A DNA stretch of 34,545 nucleotides from [Eubacterium] cellulosolvens LD2006 (GTDB lineage: Bacteria; Bacillota; Clostridia; Lachnospirales; Lachnospiraceae): positions 1 to 34,545 of the forward strand of contig NZ_JHXY01000027.1 of the NCBI RefSeq assembly GCF_000621585.1. The letters run 5' to 3'. Position 1 is the stretch's first letter, and the number at the start of each line of letters is the position of its first letter. Of this stretch, positions 25,187 to 32,444 are shown in pieces. The notes beneath the pieces were generated by a model. That model did not search any database, was not told the origin of the DNA, and saw only the letters and a program-made list of their open reading frames with translations. The position numbers were made by a program, and so were the translations under genes.

Positions 25187-25666
25187 TTAAACCTCGTAGT
25201 AGGACTCAAACTGAAGCAATTGGTCGATCGCCTTCTGACTGATAAAAGCAATCTGATCGTAAGTCTCGTATATTTTCATTTCCTTAAGTGCGCGATCCTT
25301 GTCCCAGATGCCCTGATGATACATATCAACCACTCTGAATACTTTATCATTCGCTACCTTACCGAATATTACATCGTATTTCAGATATTCCTCACCTTCA
25401 TCCCTACAGGAGCACACAAAATCAATCCATTCCACAAGGTCTTCGGAAAATGTCTTCAAGGTCAAGGTCTGTTCTTTTTCAGACATAGTGTACGAATTGA
25501 CGATGCCGTGATCTCTGCCATAAAGATCCGCTTTTCGTCTGGCCCATTTCTCTGCCTGCTCTTTTACCGTAGTCACATAAAACCCTTTTCCAAAATCGAG
25601 TGGACGATAGGAATGATTGATGTCAGGTTTTCTTACAATTTCAGTACTGCCATGATATACAATCAT
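25187..25666 (-). CDS. DUF3990 protein, ADP-ribosyltransferase-like fold
   Basis: A 159-residue protein of the DUF3990 family. IVYHGSTEIVRKPDI and the FGKGFYVTTVKEQAEKWA block correspond to the first two conserved segments of ART/PARP-like NAD-binding folds (a His in the first strand, GFYVT in the second). Catalytic identity is not proven, and which late glutamate would complete the site is unclear. The start codon overlaps the DUF3791 stop by four bases (ATGA type) and the next gene follows after three bases, so the three form a compact operon. The likely biological role is a toxin or effector kept in check by one of its small partners; this is inference. Confidence 0.8.
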   Translation of the reverse strand: MIVYHGSTEIVRKPDINHSYRPLDFGKGFYVTTVKEQAEKWARRKADLYGRDHGIVNSYTMSEKEQTLTLKTFSEDLVEWIDFVCSCRDEGEEYLKYDVIFGKVANDKVFRVVDMYHQGIWDKDRALKEMKIYETYDQIAFISQKAIDQLLQFESYYEV

Positions 25667-25881
25667 AATGTAACCCCTCTCACGCGCAGATATTCTTTTA
25701 TATCCTCCACCACATACGATGTGCTTTGCGTATGGAGAATATCATAATGAGAAACCAGAAAATCGTTGATACAGTTCACCTTGCTCAGCATCGAATATAT
25801 CTCTGATGGACGTTTTCCCCATTTATTCGCACAGGCGTGTATCATGTATACAACAAACTCAAATGATTCTTTGTTCATCAT
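25663..25881 (-). CDS. DUF3791 protein, likely partner of DUF3990
   Basis: A 72-residue protein of the DUF3791 family: FVVYMIHACANKWGKRPSEI, then LSKVNCINDFLVSHYDILHT and a C-terminal VVEDIKEYLRVRGV. The family is commonly encoded just before DUF3990 and is thought to be its partner. The ribosome site GAGGG lies inside the end of the broken Bro-N gene, only ~20 bases from the point where that gene loses its homology, so the operon now depends on transcription from the remnant's promoter or an unseen internal one. It overlaps the DUF3990 gene by four bases. Confidence 0.8.
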   Translation of the reverse strand: MMNKESFEFVVYMIHACANKWGKRPSEIYSMLSKVNCINDFLVSHYDILHTQSTSYVVEDIKEYLRVRGVTL

Positions 25882-26193
25882 AAGTTTCCCTCATCATCCA
25901 AAAAATTGATTGAATAACCCGAAGTAGCTGCTCTGTATTTGCAACGTCTGTTTTATACCTCTTTCCATCTTTCGGCGATTTCAGTTTCAGTTGGTTACAA
26001 TTTGTAACCGACTGATTTCCTTCATCCTTTAACCGCTTTTTTAACACCTTCAATAATTTCTAGCGCCATCCGTATCCGGTTGTTCCGTCAGCACTTTTAC
26101 CACATCGACTATGGAAAAATACCACTCTTCCTCGTCCTCCACCCACGCAGTTCTAATTGGCTGATCTTCATATAGCTGTATCTTATCTGTCAT
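25859..26193 (-). pseudogene. Broken Bro-N/DinD-like gene
   Basis: Starting at the ATG at 26193 behind GGAGA, the first frame reads MTDKIQLYEDQPIRTAWVED through YFSIVDVVKVLTEQP to GARNY and then stops (TGA). In the next frame the sequence continues without a gap as KVLKKRLKDEG, SVTNCNQLKL, KDGKRYKTDVANTEQLLRVI. Together they make a typical Bro-N/DNA-damage-inducible-D N-terminal domain in which GARNYW-KVLKKRL has lost one G near 26051. After IQSI (about 25903), where the family normally goes on with PSPKAEPFK, homology ends and the frame runs into the DUF3791 leader. The gene therefore has a frameshift and a missing 3' two thirds. Confidence 0.85.
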
Positions 26194-26539
26194 TTTTTAT
26201 TCTCCATTCACAACATAAGATTAATGCCCCATTCCCCTCCAAGGTATCTCGTCGCCTCAGCTAATCCCAATATCCATAGAGTACATTGGCTAGCAGAACA
26301 CCTCCTACTATATTCCCACACGGGGGGACACGATTTATGTATGTCCATGCATGGTTATTTGCCCGGACCACTATAATCAGCGTATTTCTAACCATGTGCA
26401 AACACAATTACAATTGTATACCGATAGACAACCGGGATCAATGGTAACGCCGTATATTGTTGGGGTGTGATTACAGAAGAAGCCCGGCCTCCCCGTTCTT
26501 CAATTTCAAGCTTTCATTTGCGAAGGGGTAAAAAAAAAC
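26194..26539. other. Gene-poor intergenic stretch
   Basis: No confident gene. A 44-codon reading frame on the minus strand (26261-26395), starting MVRNTLIIVV and ending VLYGYWD, has a hydrophobic glycine-rich tail (GNIVGGVLLANV) but no ribosome site, and it overlaps another short frame. The promoter of the Bro-N remnant should be here. No tRNA, terminator or repeat was recognised. Confidence 0.4.
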
Positions 26540-26568
26540 TTACACGGAAAGATTTTTTCTGCTATAAT
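26540..26568 (+). promoter_or_regulatory. Promoter of the DUF2798 gene
   Basis: TTACAC (26540-26545) and a perfect TATAAT (26563-26568) are 17 bases apart, after an A-rich stretch that could act as an UP element. The leader to the ATG at 26690 is about 115 bases long. Confidence 0.7.
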
Positions 26569-26689
26569 CCCCAATTGCTGATATAAAAAAAAATGAAGAT
26601 TTCAAGGTATTATTGGAAACGCACATCCCGGCCGGGTGATAACGAACAACACGGAGGTCTTCCCAATTTAAGAAAGAGAGGAACCTATT

Positions 26690-27187
26690 ATGTTACCACA
26701 GAGCAAATTACAGGATGTGTTTTTTACAGCCTTCATGGCATTCGTCATGGTCTATGCCATGATCTGTTACAACATTTCACTTAATGTTGGCGGCCTTCAG
26801 AATTTTGTTTTTCTGGCTGCTTTTAAAGAAATGATCATCATGTGGCCGATTGCTGTCGTGCTTGAGTTGTTGTTTGTCGGAAAATTGGCTCAGAAGCTTG
26901 CTTTCAGATTTGTGACACCGGGCAGGGATCCTATGATCCTGATCATACTTGGTATTTCTGCAATGTCGGTATGCCTTATGTGCCCACTTATGAGCCTCGC
27001 TGCAACAATTCTTTTCAAAAACGCGGGCAGCGAGTTTGTAGCAGTATGGCTCCAGACAACGGCGTTCAATTTCCCAATGGCTCTTTTCTGGCAGATCTTT
27101 TTCGCAGGTCCACTCGTAAGAAATGTTTTTGGACTTATCATGAGGACTCTTGGCAAGAGAAAAGAGAAGAATACTTCTGCACTGTAA
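26690..27187 (+). CDS. DUF2798 family membrane protein
   Basis: A 165-residue inner-membrane protein with four hydrophobic helices: DVFFTAFMAFVMVYAMICYN, a second around MWPIAVVLELLFVG, a third ILIILGISAMSVCLMCPLMS and a fourth around FPMALFWQIFFAGP. The pattern, with the basic C-terminus RTLGKRKEKN, fits the DUF2798 family, whose function is unknown. The ATG at 26690 follows GAGAGG. It has its own promoter and a strong terminator, so it is monocistronic. Confidence 0.82.
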   Translation: MLPQSKLQDVFFTAFMAFVMVYAMICYNISLNVGGLQNFVFLAAFKEMIIMWPIAVVLELLFVGKLAQKLAFRFVTPGRDPMILIILGISAMSVCLMCPLMSLAATILFKNAGSEFVAVWLQTTAFNFPMALFWQIFFAGPLVRNVFGLIMRTLGKRKEKNTSAL

Positions 27188-27288
27188 AAAAATGCCAGTG
27201 ACTGATCGCGTGTCAGTCTCCGGCTATGTAATGGTCAGTGTTCAGTTTTATAATCCATATGCAGCGATTCCTGCAGTTGCAGAAAGCT

Positions 27289-27334
27289 GAGGATCCGGAA
27301 ACCCATACCCTGGATTTTCCGGATCCTCTTTGTT
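27289..27334 (+). terminator. Rho-independent terminator after the DUF2798 gene
   Basis: Arms 27289-27301 and 27316-27328 form a perfect 13-bp stem, followed by TTTGTTATT on the plus strand. Confidence 0.9.
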
Positions 27335-27348
27335 ATTCTCCTGTTCTT

Positions 27349-27912
27349 TTACATATAACCGGCCGGGGGCACGCTGCTTATGCCTTTATAACCGGCCGGA
27401 AAATTCCACAGCCGGAAGCAGAGATCCCCACGCTTAATCTTGTAGGGCCAGGCTTTGCTTCTGTCTGTATAGGGAACAGAGTTGGCCGGTTCCACGTGGA
27501 GTTCCCCGTTCACGGTCTGGATATAGGGGTTGTACAACGGATTGATGTCCACAGCCAGTCCGTAGCTGTGATTCGACAGCAGATCCGAAAAAGAAATCTT
27601 GCGAAAATTAAAAGATGAGCAGTTGTTTTTGCTCATGGACAGCTCATCATCCCCGTCAAAGTCGTCGATAAGCCGAATCTGTTCGATGGGGTAGGATGCC
27701 TCATAGAGTTTGCGAAAAATATCAATCAAATTCTCCGCCACCACCTTGTGGCAGACCAGTTCGCCGCTCTTTGTCTCTCCCTCCAGATTCTTGTGCAGAA
27801 CCCGAAGGTATCTGAGATCCTCCCTCGGTGTTGTGCAGTTTTCTTTGAAAGACTTTCCCTTCATTTTGTCAAAAAGCTCATCTGAAATATTTTCAATAGA
27901 AAAACCTTCCAT
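27349..27912 (-). CDS. M15 family D-Ala-D-Ala carboxypeptidase-like protein, C-terminally truncated
   Basis: A 187-residue protein of the VanY/M15 peptidase fold. Zinc ligands His115 and Asp122 lie in SNHSYGLAVDINPLYNPY, and YTDRSK follows as in the family. Complete members go on to a GW-WGG segment and a DYQHFE-type motif carrying the last zinc-binding histidine. Here, after KRGDLCFRLW, the chain ends in unrelated sequence containing a repeated PAGY. The encoding DNA has a 13-base direct repeat (27354-27366 and 27387-27399). Activity against cell-wall peptides is therefore doubtful. No signal peptide is seen. The ATG at 27912 is six bases after GGAGG and is preferred to the TTG at 27927. Confidence 0.8.
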   Translation of the reverse strand: MEGFSIENISDELFDKMKGKSFKENCTTPREDLRYLRVLHKNLEGETKSGELVCHKVVAENLIDIFRKLYEASYPIEQIRLIDDFDGDDELSMSKNNCSSFNFRKISFSDLLSNHSYGLAVDINPLYNPYIQTVNGELHVEPANSVPYTDRSKAWPYKIKRGDLCFRLWNFPAGYKGISSVPPAGYM

Positions 27913-28091
27913 CTGTCGCCTCCGCAAATATTCTGCCGTACCGGTTCATAAATCCTTATTGTACAGGCATAGATTTCATCCGTTATTTTCTACCCTTTCA
28001 GTATAAAGAATCTAAAATGACGGTGCAAGAACCGAAAACCGGTGCAATTAAACGCTGTTTTTAAAAAAATATATTTTTTTCATTTTTATGT

Positions 28092-28120
28092 TTGGCGTCT
28101 CTAACTCCATATGCTATCAT
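28092..28120 (+). promoter_or_regulatory. Promoter of a candidate non-coding RNA
   Basis: TTGGCG (28092-28097) and TATCAT (28115-28120) are separated by exactly 17 bases and preceded by an A/T-rich stretch (28049-28090) like an UP element. No reading frame follows on the plus strand before the terminator at 28330-28368. Confidence 0.65.
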
Positions 28121-28123
28121 ACA

Positions 28124-28368
28124 TCTTGGTTAGGGAAATATAACCATGTTGCTGTAACACATCCTTTCAAATGAGATTTTCAAAGCAAATCGTATCATTT
28201 GCATGTGGCAGATATTTCGCACGTATCTGCCACATGTGAATCTCAGCAACACATCTTATTGTTCTACACACATATACAAAATCTTAATTGCAGTGTGGCC
28301 CATCTCCACACTGCGCCTCCAAGAAAGTTTAAGACCTGCATCCCCATCAGATGCAGGTCTTATCTTGT
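28124..28368 (+). ncRNA. Candidate structured non-coding RNA of about 240 nt
   Basis: The segment has a promoter in front, a terminator-like hairpin at its end and no credible reading frame. Its parts form a nested fold: TCTTGG (28124-28129) can pair with CCAAGA (28319-28324) as a closing stem; TGTTGCT (28147-28153) pairs with AGCAACA (28245-28251); GAGATT (28173-28178) with AATCTC (28239-28244); a perfect 13-bp hairpin lies at 28202-28236; a perfect 9-bp hairpin at 28290-28314. The last stem, 12 bp (28330-28341 with 28351-28362), is followed by a moderately T-rich TATCTTGT. I do not recognise tmRNA, SRP or RNase P signatures. A 6S-like regulator is possible but unproven. Confidence 0.5.
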
Positions 28369-28570
28369 CTCATAGGAAATTCCTCCGAATTTCCCATGAG
28401 ACAAAACGCTCCGCGGGATGCGCAGCTCGCAGATGGGAAGATCGCTTCGCGATTCTGCTCGCGCGCCAAAGTCCTGCTGCGCTCCCCTCAGGATTGAGGG
28501 GATGGGGGAGTCGAAGTCCGCTTGCGGACTTTGTTCTCTCATAGGAAATTGCTTCGCATTCCCTATGAGA
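28365..28570 (-). repeat. Dispersed structured repeat, copy B
   Basis: Inverted relative to copy A at 7156-7313, with identical blocks 28411-28435 and 28468-28487. It is flanked by two related hairpins: arms 28365-28381/28388-28404 (17 bp) and 28537-28549/28558-28570 (13 bp), plus an inner perfect 8-bp hairpin at 28514-28531. In both flanking hairpins the single mismatch becomes a G-U pair when read as minus-strand RNA, suggesting that structure is kept in that orientation. No gene lies inside. Confidence 0.8.
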
Positions 28571-28582
28571 CAAAACAATAGA

Positions 28583-28607
28583 CCGGCGCCCCTTTCGGAA
28601 ACGCCGG
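28583..28607 (-). terminator. Probable terminator of the chemotaxis receptor gene
   Basis: CCGGCG (28583-28588) and CGCCGG (28602-28607) form a G-C-rich stem about 100 bases after the receptor stop. On the minus strand it is followed by TATTGTTTTG; on the plus strand by CCTTTT, so it could work in both directions. Confidence 0.65.
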
Positions 28608-28706
28608 CCTTTTCATCTATGTACATTTAAGGATAATTCATTCGCGGTACCGCAACTGCTCCAGGTCAGTCCGGAACCTCTATACGGTAGTCATTTTTTG
28701 ATCGGA

Positions 28707-30824
28707 TCAGTCCTTCAACTGGAATCTTCCGATCAGGGAATTCAGTTCTGTAGCCTGCTTGCTCAGTTCTCCGGAAGCCGCAGCACTCTCTTCAGCAGTC
28801 GCGGAGTTGGTCTGTACAACCGATGAGATCTGATCCAGACCGAACGTAACAGTATCAACAGCAGTCGCCTGCTCTGTCATTGTCGTAGCGATATCCTCCA
28901 CGAGAAACGTTACCTGTTCTGTATTCTTTGCCGCACGCTCCAGAGCTTCCGCTGTCTGCACAGTGATGGTCTCACCGTTTTTCACTGCATCCAGAGCCCC
29001 CTGGATCAACTGTGCTGTAGACTTGGCAGCCTTCGCGGACTTGCCAGCAAGGTTGCGAACCTCATCTGCCACAACCGCGAATCCTTTGCCGGAATCACCG
29101 GCACGGGCAGCCTCAACTGCTGCATTCAGTGCAAGGATATTTGTCTGGAAAGCGATATCATCGATGGTCTTGATGATCTTGCTGATCTCATTGGATTTCT
29201 CCGTAATGTCTGCCATTGCAGCAGTGAGCTCATGCATTTTTTCATTGGATTCCTTGATGACAGCATTTCCGTCATGGGAGAGATCGCTGGCATCTGTGGT
29301 CTTCTTCGATGTGTCACGAACGCCGTCGTGAATTCTTGCCATCTCGGCATTGAGCTCCTCGATGGATGCAGCCTGCTCGGTGGCACCCTGAGCCAGAATC
29401 TGTGCTCCTGCATCTACCTGCTCGGATCCGCTGTTTACACTCTCAGCAACGTTGCGGATATTCAAAAGTGTGTCATTCAGATGCTCTTTGATATTTGCCA
29501 CGGATGCATGCAGAGACGCAAAATCGCCCTCGTACAGACTCTCATCATAATCGTCGTGGCTTAAATTTCCTTCAGAGAGCTCTTCCAGCTGCACATCCAG
29601 ATCCTCAATGATCCTGCGGAATCTCTCAGCCATATACTGCAGATTTGCCACCAGGTCACCAATCTCATCCTTATAAGGATATTCGAATGATCCGGACAGA
29701 TTTCCGTGGGAAATTCCCTTGGCCAGTTTCGCCATGCCATCCAGTGGTTTGAGAGAACACTTCAGTGCCAGGGTAAGCACCAGGAGAAGGAGCACCAGTG
29801 TAACAATCTGAACAACAGACATGATCATAATGCTCACATTCTGATCCTTCATAAGCTCTTTTACAGTAACAGCTGTGTGAACCCACCAGGTATCCGCACC
29901 AACCTGTACCGGTGTGTAGTAGCGACGAACGCCTGTATTCTCACGCATGAAGGGTTTGCCCTCAGCCATTTTTTCTTTATAAAATTCCACGGATGCCTGC
30001 GGAAGCAGATCGCTGAAGCTCTTTCCGACAGAAGACTCGTTATTGGAATAAACAACGTACTGGTTACCTGTATCAATCTCCACTACCAGTGACTCATAGG
30101 TATCACGGCCTGACACAAGCATCGAATCAAATACGGATGTGCGAAGATCAATGCGAATCGCGCCCATCAGGTCTCCATCGCTGATGATCGGATATATCGC
30201 AGGAACGACCATCTCCCCTGTAATTTCACTCTTAACTGGAATACCGTAAACCTCACGGCCTTCCTCAACAGCGTGAAGGTAATAATCCTCATCCTTTATC
30301 GTATCATATGTCAGCCTGGTAATTGTATCGTTCTCGACATCCTCTCTGGTGAGATAAGGAGCGAATTCCTTGACATTCTTCTGGTACATGTTCGGAACAA
30401 AAATAGCTCCTGCACCATCCACATTCTCGTTGGAATTAACAATGGATTTCAAAGTACTCATAATCATGATCTCACGGTCAGACCTGGACTCCACAAAGTC
30501 TACTCCGTCCAGAACAATACTGGGGTAAAGATCATCATTATCGTCAACTTCCTTGTGCATCTCAATCAGTGAATTGACCAGAGGGCGAACCAGTACTTCG
30601 TTCCTCTCTACAATGAATTCCAGTTCCGCAACATTTTTTGCTGCGATATCATTCATGCTACGTTCACTTGTCTTGTTGATGACACCTGCAAATAATGACC
30701 CAACGATCACATTCAATATAACAAAAGAAATGACCGTAAAGATTCCAATCATCAGTCCCAATCGTTTGCTCAGACGCATGCCTCTGATCCATTCCCGAAA
30801 CATGCTTTTCTTTTTCTCCTTCAC
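28707..30824 (-). CDS. Methyl-accepting chemotaxis protein
   Basis: A 705-residue membrane chemoreceptor. A first helix (residues ~22-47) is followed by a ~280-residue extracytoplasmic Cache-type sensor ([27 protein letters not shown]-like [30 protein letters not shown]) and a second helix near 330-355 ([18 protein letters not shown]). Then come HAMP and the long signalling coiled coil, whose hairpin tip is [20 protein letters not shown] with [15 protein letters not shown], the site that binds CheA and CheW. The ligand is unknown, and no CheB/CheR pentapeptide is seen at the C-terminus. The start is a GTG at 30824; the ATG at 30803 behind AAGGAG (spacing 12) is an alternative. It is monocistronic, with a promoter at 30901-30928. 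Confidence 0.95.
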   Translation of the reverse strand: MKEKKKSMFREWIRGMRLSKRLGLMIGIFTVISFVILNVIVGSLFAGVINKTSERSMNDIAAKNVAELEFIVERNEVLVRPLVNSLIEMHKEVDDNDDLYPSIVLDGVDFVESRSDREIMIMSTLKSIVNSNENVDGAGAIFVPNMYQKNVKEFAPYLTREDVENDTITRLTYDTIKDEDYYLHAVEEGREVYGIPVKSEITGEMVVPAIYPIISDGDLMGAIRIDLRTSVFDSMLVSGRDTYESLVVEIDTGNQYVVYSNNESSVGKSFSDLLPQASVEFYKEKMAEGKPFMRENTGVRRYYTPVQVGADTWWVHTAVTVKELMKDQNVSIMIMSVVQIVTLVLLLLVLTLALKCSLKPLDGMAKLAKGISHGNLSGSFEYPYKDEIGDLVANLQYMAERFRRIIEDLDVQLEELSEGNLSHDDYDESLYEGDFASLHASVANIKEHLNDTLLNIRNVAESVNSGSEQVDAGAQILAQGATEQAASIEELNAEMARIHDGVRDTSKKTTDASDLSHDGNAVIKESNEKMHELTAAMADITEKSNEISKIIKTIDDIAFQTNILALNAAVEAARAGDSGKGFAVVADEVRNLAGKSAKAAKSTAQLIQGALDAVKNGETITVQTAEALERAAKNTEQVTFLVEDIATTMTEQATAVDTVTFGLDQISSVVQTNSATAEESAAASGELSKQATELNSLIGRFQLKD

Positions 30825-30900
30825 TGCAAGCTGCCTTTCCGTCGCTAAACGACATATAGTTGTGATTTACGTTTCATTTCCCCTCACAATTCCAGAGCGT

Positions 30901-30928
30901 AGTATACCATCTACAGAAAGATTGTAAA
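30901..30928 (-). promoter_or_regulatory. Promoter of the chemotaxis receptor gene
   Basis: On the minus strand TTTACA (30923-30928) and TATACT (30901-30906) are 16 bases apart, a good sigma-A match about 75 bases before the start. No sigma-D (flagellar-type) box was found, so control appears to be housekeeping. Confidence 0.7.
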
Positions 30929-31180
30929 GCTTTTTTCGTCACTTTCGGTATAGTTGCGCCGTCGCGACCTTGATGGCTATTGTTTTTTTGTCTCAAATGC
31001 AGGTTCCGGTATTTTTTTCTCCGCACAAAACACTATGCCGAATATTATTCTGTCGATTGTCGCACCGCGAAAGATGCTCCACTTCTGTCCCCTTTCTTTG
31101 GAAACGCTTTCAGCGGGAAAAAAATCACATTATTTTCTATATATTTCAAAATCGAGCTTCCTCTTTTTTACATAATAAAA
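30929..31180. other. Intergenic stretch without recognised gene
   Basis: About 250 bases of T-rich plus-strand sequence between the receptor promoter and the terminator at 31181. Several short frames cross it, but their compositions (rich in Phe, Ser and Cys, no ribosome sites) look non-coding. I looked for c-di-GMP riboswitch motifs and found none. Confidence 0.4.
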
Positions 31181-31230
31181 GACCACTGTCCTGCATTTTT
31201 TCGCAAAAACAGTGGTCATTGTTCTTTTTT
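31181..31230. terminator. Bidirectional rho-independent terminator
   Basis: GACCACTGT (31181-31189) pairs with ACAGTGGTC (31209-31217). The plus strand continues with ATTGTTCTTTTTT and the minus strand with TTTTATTATG. It closes the minus-strand lipoprotein operon. Confidence 0.85.
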
Positions 31231-31357
31231 ACTTCTTTCGCGGAATTACGTTTCTTCTGTATGCCGATCTGATGACACGCTCTTTATTATCGTCATCATT
31301 TCTTTTTTTCCGCAAATCTTTCAGGGCAGGTACCATCCTGACGGACTTTTTAGACAT
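31229..31357 (-). CDS. Small basic protein, doubtful
   Basis: A 42-residue frame starting MSKKSVRMVPALKDLRKKRN and ending NVIPRKK, five bases after the stop of the frameshifted membrane gene and just before the operon terminator. It is strongly basic, with a mixed charged segment in the middle. The ribosome site is weak (GGATGA). The position supports it; the size and lack of recognised relatives do not. Confidence 0.3.
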   Translation of the reverse strand: MSKKSVRMVPALKDLRKKRNDDDNKERVIRSAYRRNVIPRKK

Positions 31358-31362
31358 AGAAA

Positions 31363-31679
31363 TCATCCAACGATTCCATTCATAAGAAGTTTGAGCCCCG
31401 CTACTCCGGCGGCAAACGCGCACGCTGCACAGGCAAGCGCGATCATCCACAGGATCGTCCGTAACGTCCCCTGAACCCGGATCCTGAAGAAGGGATAAGG
31501 GCCGTCCACTTTTTCAATCTTATTCAGATACAGCATAGTAAACCCGTAGACCAGCGTCAGCACAACCGGAAGCCAGATCCAGACAAAGGGCACCCCTTCT
31601 TGAACTTCCTGTTCTTTATGTTTCTCGTCAATGGAATCAATTCAAGGATAACGATCAGCAGATTCAGTACTCGCGCCAT
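31363..31679 (-). pseudogene. Small membrane protein gene split by a frameshift in a G-tract
   Basis: The ATG at 31679 has a strong AAGGAGG site and begins MARVLNLLIVILELIPLTRN, a membrane helix and basic turn, but this frame ends after 40 residues in nonsense. At the run GGGG (31593-31596 on the opposite strand) a second frame opens and reads PFVWIWLPVVLTLVYGFTML to a natural end LLMNGIVG, with two more helices. Adding one G would join them into a 105-residue protein with three helices. It may be a pseudogene, a phase-variable gene, or a sequencing error; the second part could also start from the GTG at 31593 by reinitiation. It follows the lipoprotein gene by 21 bases. Confidence 0.6.
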
Positions 31680-31700
31680 ACTGCCTCCTTTTTCCGGCTC

Positions 31701-32213
31701 TTACTCCGTTTTATCCTCCGCGTTCTCTGACGGTGAATATTTCTTTGTGCCGATGAGCTTCCACACAGCATCCAGATCCTTCACATCCACATCTCCCGGG
31801 ATATCCGTAAAGCCGGTAATGGTGCAATTTCCCTCAAGATCTTCATAGATATATACGATGGAATTCATCGGTTTAGCATCCGGAACAACGGCGGTTACCT
31901 TGCAGAGTATGGCGTGATTTTTTCCTGCCACCACCTGACTTCCAAGATAAGCCTCCGGCTCAATGGTACTTCCCACAAAGTCTTCCTCCGCCTTTTCCAG
32001 GATTTTTTTGACCTCGTCCGTCACCTCGGACGATTCCGCCCGTCCCCATCCGCCGCACAGGATTTCCTCCACGGAATCCGCCTGCACCTCCGCGCTCTTT
32101 GTCTGAACTGCATCCGCCTCCTTCGGTTTTGTGTCCGAAGCATTCCCACAGGCCGTTGCTGCCACTGCCATTCCTGCTACCAGCGTCGCTATCACCCATT
32201 TTTTTCTATTCAT
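31701..32213 (-). CDS. Lipoprotein with cystatin-like motif
   Basis: A 170-residue exported lipoprotein. The signal peptide MNRKKWVIATLVAGMAVAAT leads to the lipid-bearing Cys22, followed by a linker. From residue ~54 the sequence has a GGW start, a helix (TDEVKKILEKAEEDFVG), then YLGSQVVAGKNHAILCKV and VYIYEDLEG. GG near the start, one helix and QVVAG (residues 93-97) before a beta strand is the layout of cystatins, whose QxVxG loop inserts into papain-like protease active sites. Similarity to cystatins is by motif only. It is the first gene of a small operon; GGGAGG precedes the start and an extended -10 lies upstream. Confidence 0.75.
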   Translation of the reverse strand: MNRKKWVIATLVAGMAVAATACGNASDTKPKEADAVQTKSAEVQADSVEEILCGGWGRAESSEVTDEVKKILEKAEEDFVGSTIEPEAYLGSQVVAGKNHAILCKVTAVVPDAKPMNSIVYIYEDLEGNCTITGFTDIPGDVDVKDLDAVWKLIGTKKYSPSENAEDKTE

Positions 32214-32292
32214 AATGATCCTCCCATCCTGTATTGCGGACTTGTTTTCATATCAATGCTCAGCATCAGCGATCTGATAATTTATCATCTAT

Positions 32293-32301
32293 ATTATAGC
32301 A
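32293..32301 (-). promoter_or_regulatory. Extended -10 promoter element of the lipoprotein operon
   Basis: TGCTATAAT on the minus strand is a TGn-extended -10, about 80 bases before the lipoprotein start; no good -35 accompanies it, as is usual for extended -10 promoters. Confidence 0.55.
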
Positions 32302-32388
32302 TTTTTTCTATGATAGCAGGATATTTTGATGTTATTTTATATCTCTCGAAAGGTGATAGTTTTATTTCAGCGTCAATGCTTTGATTTC

Positions 32389-32439
32389 AAAAAAATAGAG
32401 AACCACCGGTAGGCGATTTTCGCGTTACCGATGATTCTC
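32389..32439 (-). terminator. Rho-independent terminator of the C_GCAxxG_C_C gene
   Basis: A 14-base stem (32426-32439 with 32398-32411) that is fully paired only as minus-strand RNA, with two G-U pairs, followed by TATTTTTTT. It lies directly after the stop at 32445. Confidence 0.88.
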
Positions 32440-32444
32440 ATCTG

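Noticed and set aside
28203-28544. 113-codon plus-strand frame across the ncRNA candidate and repeat
   Set aside because: It crosses several perfect hairpins and a repeat copy; the translation has no protein character.
28202-28570. CRISPR array in the hairpin-rich region
   Set aside because: The hairpins differ in sequence and spacing; there are no regular repeats and spacers.
28707-30824. Flagellar sigma-D promoter for the receptor
   Set aside because: No TAAA / GCCGATA-type boxes at proper spacing; a sigma-A promoter fits much better.
30825-30960. c-di-GMP riboswitch ahead of the chemotaxis receptor
   Set aside because: The leader after the mapped promoter is only about 70 bases and lacks the conserved GEMM motifs.
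30980-31474. 164-codon plus-strand frame in the intergenic and small-gene region
   Set aside because: It runs through a bidirectional terminator and is rich in Phe, Ser, Arg and His; no start signal.
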